DNA of 64,000 nt, from positions 124,001 through 188,000 of the forward strand of contig NZ_CBDCWX010000005.1 of the NCBI RefSeq assembly GCF_965223525.1, given 5' to 3'. Shown here piece after piece: positions 8,504 through 16,756 of this stretch (position 1 is the stretch's first letter; every line of letters begins with the position of its first letter). The notes beneath the pieces are model-generated. The model did not search any database. It saw only the letters and a program-made list of their open reading frames with translations, and was not told the origin of the DNA. The position numbers and the translations under genes were made by a program. Origin of the DNA: Leptofilum sp965223525 (GTDB taxonomy: Bacteria > Chloroflexota > Anaerolineae > Promineifilales > Promineifilaceae).

Positions 8504-9014
8504 GCTTGGCCTCTTCGTCCCTTGATGGTTTTCCTAATCCATAACCGCTGCAATTTGTCCTTCGGGCAAAATTGTGTATTCCGGTGAATCAGGATGGGGT
8601 GGTCATTTTACCAGAGCAAACTTTTCGATGCCATAAGTGACCCAGTCCCTACGCGGTTTTTCAGTTGTCACCAAATAAGACGCGGATTAACGCGGATGGC
8701 GCGGATAGAAGTGAATAATCCGCGTTTTCAGCGCTTGTCCGCGTCCTGCCGCCATTTTGATGGCGATTACTGAAAAATCCTGCCAGCCCCTGAATGCTAG
8801 GCACTAGACTCAATATATTACAATACTCAATTGTAACCTCGCTCGTAAGTGAGGCTGGCTAGGATTCATCGCGTAGGTAAATGGGCATGTTTTGGGAGAA
8901 ACGGCCGTCTTCATCATCACCTACACCGAAAGAATCAACAGCCTTTTTAATTGGTAGTTTCCATATTTTTATCATTTGTTGTCTTGCGTCCTCTTTATTG
9001 AAGGAGGTTTTTTC
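8504..9014. other. 511-base intergenic region with a palindromic repeat
   Basis: This gap separates divergent oppD and the secreted beta-helix gene and should contain both promoters. Its main content is the repeat element at 8657-8777. A small hairpin with CCTCGCT and AGTGAGG arms lies at about 8835-8852. An octamer ACGGCCGT lies near 8902. No convincing small gene was found. Confidence 0.6.
8657..8777 (+). repeat. MITE/REP-like palindromic element, copy A
   Basis: The 121-base unit begins TTTTTCAGT and ends ACTGAAAAA, so the termini are inverted repeats. Inside are the words GACGCGGATTAACGCGGAT, AATAATCCGCG and TTGTCCGCGTCC. A second copy lies at 14783-14883 in the opposite orientation, sharing both ends and the interior words. 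No reading frame is present. Confidence 0.75.
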
Positions 9015-10496
9015 ATGTTGCAACCAGATTTTACTTTTCAACCCAAAACCAGTTGGCTGACCTTTTGCTTATCTTTGTTCGTGGCGCTGCTTGTGGGGCA
9101 GTTGGGCGTTCAACCATCCAAAGCGGGTGGCAATGTGTGGACAGTTTGTCAATCAGCCCCCCCAGATGATTGTGATTTCGACGATATTAATACGGCCGTA
9201 AACAACGCATCGGTCATGGATGGAGACATTCTCACCTTTCCTGTTAATCGAGAAACTTACGCGCCAATAAACATTAACAATAAAGAAATTACGCTTCAAG
9301 GGAACAATACAGAGATTGATGCTGCCGATGCAGGGACGGCCGTTACCATCACCAACGGCAGCAAAACAGCAACCTTCAACGACTTTACCATCCAGAATGG
9401 CAACAGCAGCAACGGGGCAGGCATCCTGCTCAACAGCGGCAACCTAACGCTCACCGACGTGTCGTTCAACGGCAACGACGCCACCAACGACGGTGGCGCA
9501 CTGTACGTGAGCAGCAGCGGCAGCAGCGTGAACCTGACGGACGTTACCATGCAGACGAATACGGCCGTAGCTTCCGGCGGTGCAATTTACAACAATGGCA
9601 CCCTTACCGCCGACAACCTCTCCCTCACCGACAACGAAGCAGTCGAAGGCGGGGGTATTTACAACAATGGCACCGTTATGTTAAACAACCAGACGGCCGT
9701 ACAAAGAAACATGGTTACGCAATCTGGCGGGGGTATTTACAACGATTCGGGGGGCGATGTAACCATCACAGACTCAGATGTTTCCAGTAACGAAGCAGTT
9801 AACGGTGCGGCCGTTTACAACGAAGGCACCCTACAAGTGACAAACAGCAATTTGGGCAGCAGCAATATAGCCATGCAGGCCGGGGGCGGGCTGTTCAACA
9901 GCGGGCAGGCCACCTTGCTGAACAGCGCCGTTGTACAAAACGACGGCGCAACCGGGGCTGGCATCTACAATGAAGGCACGCTAACCGCCACCAACAGCAC
10001 CTTCAGCCGCAATGAAGGCGCAAACGGAGCCGGTTTGTACAACCAAAGCGACACCGCCACGCTGAACAACGTCACCATTCACCTGACTATTGGCACATCC
10101 ATTTTTGCCAATGGCGGCACGGTAAACGTGGGTAATACCATCATTTCTTCTGTTTCTGGTAATGCGGCGTGTGGGGGCAGCGGTAATTTCAACTCCAATG
10201 GCTACAATTTGGCCAACGACCAAAGCTGCACCTTCCTGACGGCAACTGGGGATTTGCAAGGCTTAGACCCAGACCTCAACGGAATCAACTCGCCAGCAGA
10301 TAGCGCAGCTTACCACGCACCAAAGCTCACCAGCCCAGTTATTGATGCTGGGAATCCTGCCGCCCCGGGCAGCAACAGTACCGCCTGCCTTGCCACCGAC
10401 CAACGAGGCTTGGAACGGCCGCAATCAACTCGCTGTGATATTGGTGCAGTGGAAATTGAGATTTTCCGCCTGTATGTACCAGCCGTGTTGAAGTAA
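9015..10496 (+). CDS. Secreted right-handed beta-helix protein (choice-of-anchor Q type)
   Basis: The ATG at 9015 follows AGGAGG (9002-9007), so the upstream in-frame start at 8976 is rejected; the product is 493 residues. A signal peptide with hydrophobic core FCLSLFVALLVGQLGV ends near the Ala/Gly after residue 35. The body is a run of Asn/Gly/Thr repeats of the form GGAIYNNGTLT, GGGIYNNGTV, GAAVYNEGTL, GAGIYNEGTL, which is the pattern of a right-handed parallel beta helix similar to Pmp and pectate-lyase-like surface proteins. The end has DAGNPAAPG and DQRGLERP with CDIGAVEIE, the choice-of-anchor Q module. It finishes FRLYVPAVLK, a short aromatic-Pro-basic tail seen on Chloroflexota secreted proteins. 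Its likely site is the cell surface; its ligand is unknown. Confidence 0.85.
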   Translation: MLQPDFTFQPKTSWLTFCLSLFVALLVGQLGVQPSKAGGNVWTVCQSAPPDDCDFDDINTAVNNASVMDGDILTFPVNRETYAPININNKEITLQGNNTEIDAADAGTAVTITNGSKTATFNDFTIQNGNSSNGAGILLNSGNLTLTDVSFNGNDATNDGGALYVSSSGSSVNLTDVTMQTNTAVASGGAIYNNGTLTADNLSLTDNEAVEGGGIYNNGTVMLNNQTAVQRNMVTQSGGGIYNDSGGDVTITDSDVSSNEAVNGAAVYNEGTLQVTNSNLGSSNIAMQAGGGLFNSGQATLLNSAVVQNDGATGAGIYNEGTLTATNSTFSRNEGANGAGLYNQSDTATLNNVTIHLTIGTSIFANGGTVNVGNTIISSVSGNAACGGSGNFNSNGYNLANDQSCTFLTATGDLQGLDPDLNGINSPADSAAYHAPKLTSPVIDAGNPAAPGSNSTACLATDQRGLERPQSTRCDIGAVEIEIFRLYVPAVLK

Positions 10497-10588
10497 TGGC
10501 AACGCTTGTTTAGCATCGAATTTTCACGAATTAGCGCGAAACTGTGCCAAAATTCGAGACCATCCGCGTCTTTCGCCCTCACCCAGCT

Positions 10589-10613
10589 GCGGCACGGCCT
10601 CTGACCGCGTCGC
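10589..10613 (+). repeat. 25-base flanking repeat, left copy
   Basis: The segment with core GCGGCACGGCCTCT is matched in inverted orientation at 12837-12861 with about 22 of 25 bases alike. The pair brackets two AT-richer lipoprotein genes. Confidence 0.5.
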
Positions 10614-10723
10614 CGATTTTGTTGTGCTGCGCTTTCAAATTTTTGCGTGCGTTGGGTGGCAACGAAGATTAAACAATTTCATCAAAATCGAAAAACCAGA
10701 TAACCAGATATGAACATGCCGGC

Positions 10724-11350
10724 TCATTCTACAATCTCAAGGACCCAAGTATAGTGCTCTACCTTCCCTGAAGTTTGCTGAAACGTGAATTCAATTTGAT
10801 GTTGTCCAAGTGTTAATGGTGCCTTCCAACAGTAATCAGCCGGTGTAAGCCAAGCTGTGCGAACGTCATCTGGGTTTTCTGGCATATGTATCACTGGCAA
10901 AGTCTTCAGCACAGAGCCTGTCATTTCCATTTGCGTATAATTGACATATAATGCCATTCGTTTCTCCATTTCACCCAAAGGCGTCAAATCATCTCCCTCT
11001 TCGGCTAGTGGTTCACTAGACACTCTAAGACAAATAGTTGATTGATACCCTTCTTCCGGATTATCCGTTGCAGAACCGATAATTTCGATACCGGCCGGGG
11101 AATAACGATAAATATCTAAGGGTACAATTGAGTACTCCTTAGGGCTTACTGCTTGAATATAGTTAGGGCGCGGCTGAATAGGCGTCATTTCCATTATCCT
11201 TATCGGTTTTAGTAAGAAAGACGCATCTTGTGTCGCCATCGGTTCAGGTTCTTTCGTTGAACCAGGTGCACCTGTACTTTTTGTACATGAGCCCAAAATA
11301 TTGAAAATGAATAACAGAACTACAACTTGCAGAATATATTGCCGAGTCAT
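10724..11350 (-). CDS. Predicted lipoprotein of unknown function
   Basis: The 208-residue product starts MTRQYILQVVVLLFIF and has a lipobox LGSC at residues about 19-22, so it should be a membrane-anchored lipoprotein. A short Pro/Glu/Thr linker follows, then a mixed beta domain without a motif I recognise. The region from residue 150 on (SFEQ-like beta strands ending YTWVLEIVE) could be an immunoglobulin-like fold. Base composition is AT-richer than the neighbourhood and the gene has no ACGGCCGT octamer. It lies downstream of, and in the same direction as, the TolB-like lipoprotein gene, 175 bases away. I cannot assign a function. Confidence 0.65.
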   Translation of the reverse strand: MTRQYILQVVVLLFIFNILGSCTKSTGAPGSTKEPEPMATQDASFLLKPIRIMEMTPIQPRPNYIQAVSPKEYSIVPLDIYRYSPAGIEIIGSATDNPEEGYQSTICLRVSSEPLAEEGDDLTPLGEMEKRMALYVNYTQMEMTGSVLKTLPVIHMPENPDDVRTAWLTPADYCWKAPLTLGQHQIEFTFQQTSGKVEHYTWVLEIVE

Positions 11351-11525
11351 TCCAATTTTCTCCTGCCCGTATTCGTACCTTGCTTGAATTTGCTGTTGCC
11401 TTTGCCGCTCATCTCACCAACTCGTACAGGTTAGGAAAAATGACGCTGTCAGAGCCTGCACTGAGCGAAGCCGAAGTGAGACAAATCACAGCCCATGATT
11501 GAGAATACCCGTCCAGAGCAGAGGT

Positions 11526-12767
11526 TTAGGGAGCCCAATCTGGATAGTCATCATAGAAATTGTTTTCTGTAAGCAATGTTCTTAACTCAAAAGCAAATAT
11601 TGAAGGAGTTCCGCCCTCGGATGTTGTCAATGTTGAGAAATCAACCGGGATCATAGAAATTTCATAACCACTTCGAACATCATTTGAAGATTTTTGTGGC
11701 CCAAAACCATCTGTTTCAATCAACAAATGTCCGCCATTTGCCCAAGTATACCCACCAAATATATCCTCAATAGAAAAAAGAAGGGTCGGTTGTTTGTAAA
11801 GATCATCTTGGTTTAGCTGAAATATTAAAAGTGATGCAGATGAAAAATCACCAGGTGATTGAATAAGGGAGAGAAACAACCCATCAAATCTTGGGAGAAA
11901 TTTTGGTTCATCATAGCGCTTGTTATCGAGGTTTAACCCTATAAGCTCACCGGCTTGCAAGTCCAAGATAGCAATGTGGCTTTTATTGCCTTGCTTATAT
12001 CCTATGACAAGATGAGAACCATCTGGGGACCAGCTTGGGCAATCCAGTTGATTATTGGGCAGATGTACTAATATTTCTGTCTCTCCTGTCTCAAGGGAAA
12101 AAAGTTCAATACGGTTCTGATCCTCCTCGCCTTCGGAATTATTAACCGTGTACGATATTTGTTTACCATCTGGCGACCACTTAGGACAAGCTTTTTCTCC
12201 AGGCGTTTCAGATATTTGTATAACTTCTGTTCCATTTATATTCATTACGAAAACTTGGCTAAGGTCATTGTTTCGGTTTGAGATAAAGGAAATCATTCTT
12301 GTATCTGGTGATAAATTTGGATGTAAGTCACGGTACTCTCCAGTTGTGAGTTGTATTGTCTCGCCTGACTCTACATTCAGAAGATATAAGTGAATCCCAT
12401 CATCTATATTTATTATGCCATCCTCGTTTGTATCAATTCTTCTTGACTGATAAACAATGAAGCCTGTTAACTGAGTGGAAAATACATCCATTGTTTCTGT
12501 GGGTTCCACCGTGGGTAATAAAGTTGGTTCAGGACTAGAAGTTACGGTTGGGAAGGGTGTTCCTGATGGACTAGGCTGAGGTATCGTCAGAATCGTGTTT
12601 ATTTCATTTACACTAACCGGTGTTGGTGTTTCAGTCAGATGTAAAGTAGCCGAAGCAATTGAAGCTTCAATTGCTGGATCACTGGAAATCGTACAGGCAA
12701 CACTTGAGATTATTACTATAAAAAGCAGTCCAGAGAGCAACATATATGCTCTTTTTACTATAGCCAT
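11526..12767 (-). CDS. TolB-like beta-propeller lipoprotein
   Basis: The start ATG at 12767 follows GAGGCG and gives MAIVKRAYMLLSGLLFIV with lipobox SVAC; the longer frame to 12869 merely reads through a repeat. The 413-residue protein has a Thr/Pro linker (about residues 50-90), an EF-hand-like calcium loop DTNEDGIINIDDG, then propeller blades with the WD40/TolB pattern: LSPDTRMISFISNRN, WSPDGKQISYTVNN, WSPDGSHLVIGYK. Such proteins sit on the outer membrane face and bind partners or envelope polymers. The gene is AT-rich and lacks the ACGGCCGT octamer. It ends DDYPDWAP, another partial blade. Function beyond a propeller scaffold is unknown. Confidence 0.8.
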   Translation of the reverse strand: MAIVKRAYMLLSGLLFIVIISSVACTISSDPAIEASIASATLHLTETPTPVSVNEINTILTIPQPSPSGTPFPTVTSSPEPTLLPTVEPTETMDVFSTQLTGFIVYQSRRIDTNEDGIINIDDGIHLYLLNVESGETIQLTTGEYRDLHPNLSPDTRMISFISNRNNDLSQVFVMNINGTEVIQISETPGEKACPKWSPDGKQISYTVNNSEGEEDQNRIELFSLETGETEILVHLPNNQLDCPSWSPDGSHLVIGYKQGNKSHIAILDLQAGELIGLNLDNKRYDEPKFLPRFDGLFLSLIQSPGDFSSASLLIFQLNQDDLYKQPTLLFSIEDIFGGYTWANGGHLLIETDGFGPQKSSNDVRSGYEISMIPVDFSTLTTSEGGTPSIFAFELRTLLTENNFYDDYPDWAP

Positions 12768-12836
12768 GTTTTCGCCTCTTAAAATATGCCCTTGCTCTGG
12801 CACGGTACCGGTACGCCCGAAACTCTGCCCGGCTGC

Positions 12837-12861
12837 GGCGCGGCTAGAGGCCGTGCCGCCT
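12837..12861 (-). repeat. 25-base flanking repeat, right copy (inverted)
   Basis: On the minus strand this segment reads with the same GCGGCACGGCCTCT core as 10589-10613. It lies between the start of the TolB-like gene and the end of the GT9 gene. Confidence 0.5.
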
Positions 12862-12880
12862 TTCCTCAATCACTTTGCAA

Positions 12881-13996
12881 TTAGGTTTTCTGGCGAAGGA
12901 GTTTATCTGCCGCTTTGATGGCTTGCGTAACGGTGACACCATCTTCCCAGGAAAACGGCCGTCTCACTTCAGCGTTCCATAGCGTAACCACCCGGTCGGC
13001 TTTGGGCGAATAGGGGGCAGAAAGGGCGGGGTTGCTGGGACCAAAAATGGCTAGCGTGGGGCAGCCACTGGCGGCGGCAATGTGTGTAGGGCCAGTGTCG
13101 TTCCCCACGTAAAGATTGGCTATCTCCCCTAGCGCACCGAGTTCACCCAGCGTCACGCGGCCTGCCCAGTTGGCGCATTTTACCGATGTCATGCCTGCTA
13201 TGGCAGCGGCATTCACCTGGTCATGCTGGCTGCCCACGAGCAAAATGCGTGCATTGTGCTGGCGGGCTAGATGATTGATGAGCAGCACAAATCGCTCGCT
13301 GGGCCACCGCTTGAGCGGATCTTCGTACAGCGAGCCAGCCCCGCCGCCAGGATGAACCACCACCAAAGGTACATCCCCCAACCAGTTTAGATCATCAATG
13401 AGGCGCTGGGTAACGGCCGTTCGGTCATCATCGGCAGGGTAAAAAGCCATCGGCGGACGTTCGCCAGGGGGCAAATCTACGCCACACGCCTCGGCCAGCG
13501 ACAAATAGATATCGACGGCATGTTGTTGGCCCGTGCGGGCCGGAGCCACCAGCGTGTGGGCAAAGCCACGCCCTCCAGAAGCAACGCCAATGCGCTGGGG
13601 AATGCCCGCCTGCCACGCCACCCAGGACAACAAGCTGGAACGGCCTGGAATAAGGCAGGTATCATAATTTCCTTGCCGCAGTTGCTCCGCCACTGCTCGA
13701 AGCTCGACAAATGTAAGTCGCGCTACGCCCAGGTCGCCCGTGGGCAGTAGTTCAGTAATGTGTGGATTTTTGGCAATGGCAGACCTGGCCCATTCGCTCA
13801 CGGCCCAATCGAACCGGGTATTTGGAAAGGCGGTGGTTAGCACAGAAAGCAGCGGCGTAGCCAGCAAAACCTGGCTCAGGCAGCAAGGGTGCAAAATGAG
13901 CGCTTTTTGGGGCGTAGTAAACGGCCGTCTGCTAAACCGAAACGGTATGCTTAACAATCGGGCAGCAGCGGCAGTTAAAAAGGTTTCTTGGGGCAT
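12881..13996 (-). CDS. Glycosyltransferase family 9 (heptosyltransferase-like)
   Basis: The 371-residue protein has two Rossmann halves of a GT-B fold. The N-terminal half has ALILHPCCLSQVLLATPLL and DTCLIPGRSSLLSWVAWQAG; the C-terminal half has VVVHPGGGAGSLYEDPLKRW, ILLVGSQHDQ and YVGNDTGPTHIAAASGCP followed by FGPSNP, the GT9 nucleotide-sugar site. In proteobacteria GT9 enzymes add heptose to LPS core, but if the host is a Chloroflexota it should lack classical LPS, so a different glycan is likely. The usual GxGD start of family members is replaced by HPCC. It is 28 bases downstream of comEA on the same strand. Confidence 0.85.
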   Translation of the reverse strand: MPQETFLTAAAARLLSIPFRFSRRPFTTPQKALILHPCCLSQVLLATPLLSVLTTAFPNTRFDWAVSEWARSAIAKNPHITELLPTGDLGVARLTFVELRAVAEQLRQGNYDTCLIPGRSSLLSWVAWQAGIPQRIGVASGGRGFAHTLVAPARTGQQHAVDIYLSLAEACGVDLPPGERPPMAFYPADDDRTAVTQRLIDDLNWLGDVPLVVVHPGGGAGSLYEDPLKRWPSERFVLLINHLARQHNARILLVGSQHDQVNAAAIAGMTSVKCANWAGRVTLGELGALGEIANLYVGNDTGPTHIAAASGCPTLAIFGPSNPALSAPYSPKADRVVTLWNAEVRRPFSWEDGVTVTQAIKAADKLLRQKT

Positions 13997-14024
13997 AAAC
14001 TGTACTGGGAAACCACCAGTTCCC

Positions 14025-14672
14025 TCATTCTCCTACAGTAATGAACGGTTCAATTTGCTCAAATTTGGCTGGCCCAATGCCAGAGACGCTCATGATTTCG
14101 TCAATGGTGGCAAATGGGCCATTGGTTTCTCGGTATTCTACTATCTTTTCGGCCGTGCTGGGGCCAATACCAGGGAGGGTATCTAACGCGGCAACATCAG
14201 CACTGTTTATGTTAACTAATTCACCTACGTCCTCTACGGCCGTTCCCCCATCAACGCCCAAATCAACCGCTTCAGACCGCACGACTGGTTCAGAAATGAT
14301 CGGTGGCTGTTCGGCCGTTTCTGCCACTGTGGGTACATAAATTTGCATTCCTTCATGCAGTGGATGGGCTAAATTGATAACGGCCGTATCCGCCTCGGTG
14401 GTAAAGCCGCCTGCCCGTGCAATCGCATCTTGCACAATGCCACCGTGTGGCAGTTCATACACGGCGGGCGCAGCCACGGCTCCGTTTACAAAAACACGCA
14501 GCGGCCCCGGTGTGGGCGTTGGGCCTGGGGCTGCCGTCGGTGCGGCTGGCTGAATAACAATTGGCGCAGGCTGGATGCGCCCTGCCAAGGTTACACTCCC
14601 CGCCCCAACAATCACACCGACAAACAAAACAATCAAGTAAGAAAGCAAATTGTTCTTATTAACCACAATCAT
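14025..14672 (-). CDS. comEA: ComEA-family DNA-binding protein
   Basis: This 215-residue protein has one N-terminal membrane segment (LLSYLIVLFVGVIVGAGSV), a Pro/Thr linker, an SLBB domain (LRVFVNGAVAAPAVYELPHG, then AIARAGGFTTEAD and LAHPLHEGMQIYVP), and a C-terminal helix-hairpin-helix pair (LVNINSADVAALDTLPGIGP and IDEIMSVSGIGPAKFEQIEP). This is the order found in ComEA, the surface receptor that pulls double-stranded DNA in during natural transformation. No comEC or pilus genes are adjacent here, so competence is suggested, not shown. Confidence 0.9.
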   Translation of the reverse strand: MIVVNKNNLLSYLIVLFVGVIVGAGSVTLAGRIQPAPIVIQPAAPTAAPGPTPTPGPLRVFVNGAVAAPAVYELPHGGIVQDAIARAGGFTTEADTAVINLAHPLHEGMQIYVPTVAETAEQPPIISEPVVRSEAVDLGVDGGTAVEDVGELVNINSADVAALDTLPGIGPSTAEKIVEYRETNGPFATIDEIMSVSGIGPAKFEQIEPFITVGE

Positions 14673-15021
14673 CCCCCAAAAGATGACGGCCGTTTCACAA
14701 CCTCAATGAAATAATCTGATGAACATTGGAACTGGATGCCAGCTATTTTACACAGAGTAACAGCCACGTACAAAATGAAGGGTTTTTCAGTAATCGCTTT
14801 CAAATGGCGATAGGACGCGGACAAGCGCGGATTATTTGCTTTTATCCGCGTTCATCCGCGTCCCATTTAGTGACAACTGAAAAGCCCTATACAAAATAGC
14901 TCATTTTTCAAAGAGGCAGGGTTGCAGTATCTTATGTGGGTAATCTGGCGCGACAATTTGTGTCCAGCAGCACAGAATCGTGTCAAAGTGAATAGATTGT
15001 TTGATTTTTATGGAGATTTAA
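14673..15021. other. 349-base intergenic region between comEA and DUF3467 gene
   Basis: The genes on either side diverge, so promoters for both are expected here. The recognisable content is the palindromic repeat at 14783-14883. No additional open frame with a ribosome site was seen. Confidence 0.55.
14783..14883 (-). repeat. MITE/REP-like palindromic element, copy B
   Basis: Read on the minus strand this 101-base unit matches 8657-8777: it starts with CTTTTCAGTTGTCA, contains GACGCGGATGAACGCGGAT, AATAATCCGCGCTTGTCCG and ends GATTACTGAAAAA. It is about 20 bases shorter than copy A. Confidence 0.75.
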
Positions 15022-15372
15022 ATGAGTGATACACCCAAACCCCAACCAGCAGCCAAGCCAGGGCAAAAGCGAATTGCTATTGATATTCCCAAAGAGTTAA
15101 CGGCCGTTTACGCCAACCTTGCTTTTATCAGCCACACGCCAGGCGAAATTGTACTCGATTTTGCTCAGATGCTGCCCAGAATGCCGCGTGGTCGCGTACA
15201 GTCCCGCGTCATCATGTCCCCTATGCACGCCAAAATGCTGCAAAAAGCACTGGCGCAAAACATTACCAACTACGAGCGGCAGTTTGGTGAAATTCGGCTG
15301 CCAACAACCCTTGCTGATCAATTCTTTCGCTTTCCGCAGCAGGGGGGAGACAAAGACGACGATTCTGAATAA
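15022..15372 (+). CDS. DUF3467 domain protein
   Basis: The 116-residue protein starts at an ATG preceded by ATGGAGAT (GGAG core). It has a short charged N-terminus, then the DUF3467 pattern: AVYANLAFISHTPGEIVLDFAQMLPRMP, RVIMSPMHAKMLQKALAQNITNYERQFGEI. Family members are small cytoplasmic proteins of about 100 residues with no known reaction; the fold of paired beta strands plus a long helix suggests assembly into oligomers. It stands alone, with oppositely directed genes on both sides, so it has its own promoter. Confidence 0.85.
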   Translation: MSDTPKPQPAAKPGQKRIAIDIPKELTAVYANLAFISHTPGEIVLDFAQMLPRMPRGRVQSRVIMSPMHAKMLQKALAQNITNYERQFGEIRLPTTLADQFFRFPQQGGDKDDDSE

Positions 15373-15402
15373 ATAGTTTCCTAACTCATGTTAAGCAGCG
15401 TA

Positions 15403-15464
15403 GATTTCAAAAGTCTCGAATCTCTCTGGCAAATTGCGGAACTACTTGCAAGACTTTTGAAATC
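15403..15464. repeat. Long hairpin with GATTTCAAAAGTCT arms
   Basis: A perfect 14-base inverted repeat (15403-15416 and 15451-15464) flanks a 34-base loop and is followed by TTTT. It lies between convergent genes and could terminate the DUF3467 transcript, but its long loop fits the palindromic repeat units of this genome better. Confidence 0.55.
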
Positions 15465-15511
15465 TTTTCACCGGAAGTGCGAAATCTGCGAAATCTTTGT
15501 TTTTGAATAGG

Positions 15512-16738
15512 CTACTCTCGTACCCACAAAGAGACGGTTTCGATGTGAAAGGTTTGTGGCTGCATATCAATTGGCTGCACTTCCACCAGTCGGTAACCTG
15601 CTTTGACCAAAGAACGGCCGTCGCGTGCCAACGTCGCCACATCAGAACTCACATAAATAAATTTGAGCGGTTTGGCACGGGAAACGGCCGTTACCGCCTT
15701 GCGCGATAAACCACTCGCGTCGGGGTGAGCCACCATGAGCTCCACACTTTCCGGCATCAGCGGCAGCACCGTTTCCACATTGCCTTCAAACACGTTCACA
15801 TTGTCCAAATCATTCAAATTCACCGTGAGATCGGCCACGGCATCGGTATTGCGCTCGACGGCCACAATTTCGGCCGCCTGCTGCGCCAAAAACGCCGTCA
15901 GCGTTCCCGCACCGCTATACAGTTCAATCACATTTTCTTCCCCAGACAACGCTGCATACCGCAGCACCGTTTGCACCACCAGTTCCATCCCCACTGGGCT
16001 TGGAGCCAGTGCCACCCCAGGTGACACGCGAAAATCACGGCCGTTTATCTGCTGCACGGAATAAAAATCACCGACGAGGGAAGCGGCCGTTTTGTCTGGC
16101 AGCACAATCGCCACAGAAACCGGGAAATCAGCTTCCAGTTCGGGTAGCTCGACCCCATTTACCTCAATCGCCGCCAGCAAGGCCTCATCATCCCCCACCC
16201 GCAAAGAAAGCTTACGCAAACCGGGCAAATCCAGCTCCACGTCTTGTAGCAGAGCCACCAGATCTGGCCGGGCAATGGGGCATTCTTCAATTGGAATCAC
16301 TTCACGCTGTACGGGGGACCAATATCCAGTACGGCCGTTTCCCACCGGACTCAACACCATCTCCACCCGATACCCCCACGGCTCAGGATTGGGCAACACA
16401 GGCAGCACATTTGCCCGCTTAAAACCACCCAGCCGCGCCAACTGATCACGCACCACACTTTCTTTAGCCGCCAACTGCGCCTCATAAGACATATGCTGAA
16501 AATGGCAGCCGCCACATACCGCAAAATGTGGGCAGCGCGGCGCAACCCGCTCCGGCGAAGCCCTAAGCACCTGCACCAATGCCGCCTGCGCGTACTTATT
16601 TTTCTGCGACACAATCTGCGCCCGCACCTTCTCGCCAGGCAGCGTCAGCGGCACAAAAATGGTGCGCCCACGGCTTGCCCGGCCAATGCCAGCCCCCCCG
16701 TGAGCTATATCAGAAATATCCAGCGTAACTTTGTCCAT
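15512..16738 (-). CDS. RlmD/TrmA-family RNA methyltransferase homologue lacking the catalytic Cys
   Basis: The 408-residue protein has an N-terminal TRAM-like RNA-binding domain (residues 1-60), the [4Fe-4S] ligands C69, C75, C78 and C153 of the RlmD group, and a SAM site NVIELYSGAGTLTAFLA near residue 270. In characterised members, m5U formation on rRNA or tRNA needs a Cys in a YVSCN motif and a DPPR motif. Here the first reads YVSSD (S365 for Cys; codons AGT TCT GAT at about 15647) and the second AHPDAS. The C-terminal Glu in PQTFHIET is kept. So RNA binding, cluster and SAM sites look intact but the nucleophile is absent. Start ATG at 16738 follows TTAGGTG and lies 18 bases after the CPBP gene, suggesting an operon. 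Confidence 0.85.
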   Translation of the reverse strand: MDKVTLDISDIAHGGAGIGRASRGRTIFVPLTLPGEKVRAQIVSQKNKYAQAALVQVLRASPERVAPRCPHFAVCGGCHFQHMSYEAQLAAKESVVRDQLARLGGFKRANVLPVLPNPEPWGYRVEMVLSPVGNGRTGYWSPVQREVIPIEECPIARPDLVALLQDVELDLPGLRKLSLRVGDDEALLAAIEVNGVELPELEADFPVSVAIVLPDKTAASLVGDFYSVQQINGRDFRVSPGVALAPSPVGMELVVQTVLRYAALSGEENVIELYSGAGTLTAFLAQQAAEIVAVERNTDAVADLTVNLNDLDNVNVFEGNVETVLPLMPESVELMVAHPDASGLSRKAVTAVSRAKPLKFIYVSSDVATLARDGRSLVKAGYRLVEVQPIDMQPQTFHIETVSLWVRE

Positions 16739-16756
16739 AGCACCTAATCGCCAAAC

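Noticed and set aside
12767..12869. N-terminal extension of the TolB-like lipoprotein
   Set aside because: It reads through the inverted flanking repeat and would hide the lipobox start; the ATG at 12767 has a ribosome site.
12881..13996. LPS heptosyltransferase with a waa gene symbol
   Set aside because: GT9 membership is clear, but no LPS core or lipid A gene is present and the likely phylum lacks typical LPS, so no symbol was given.
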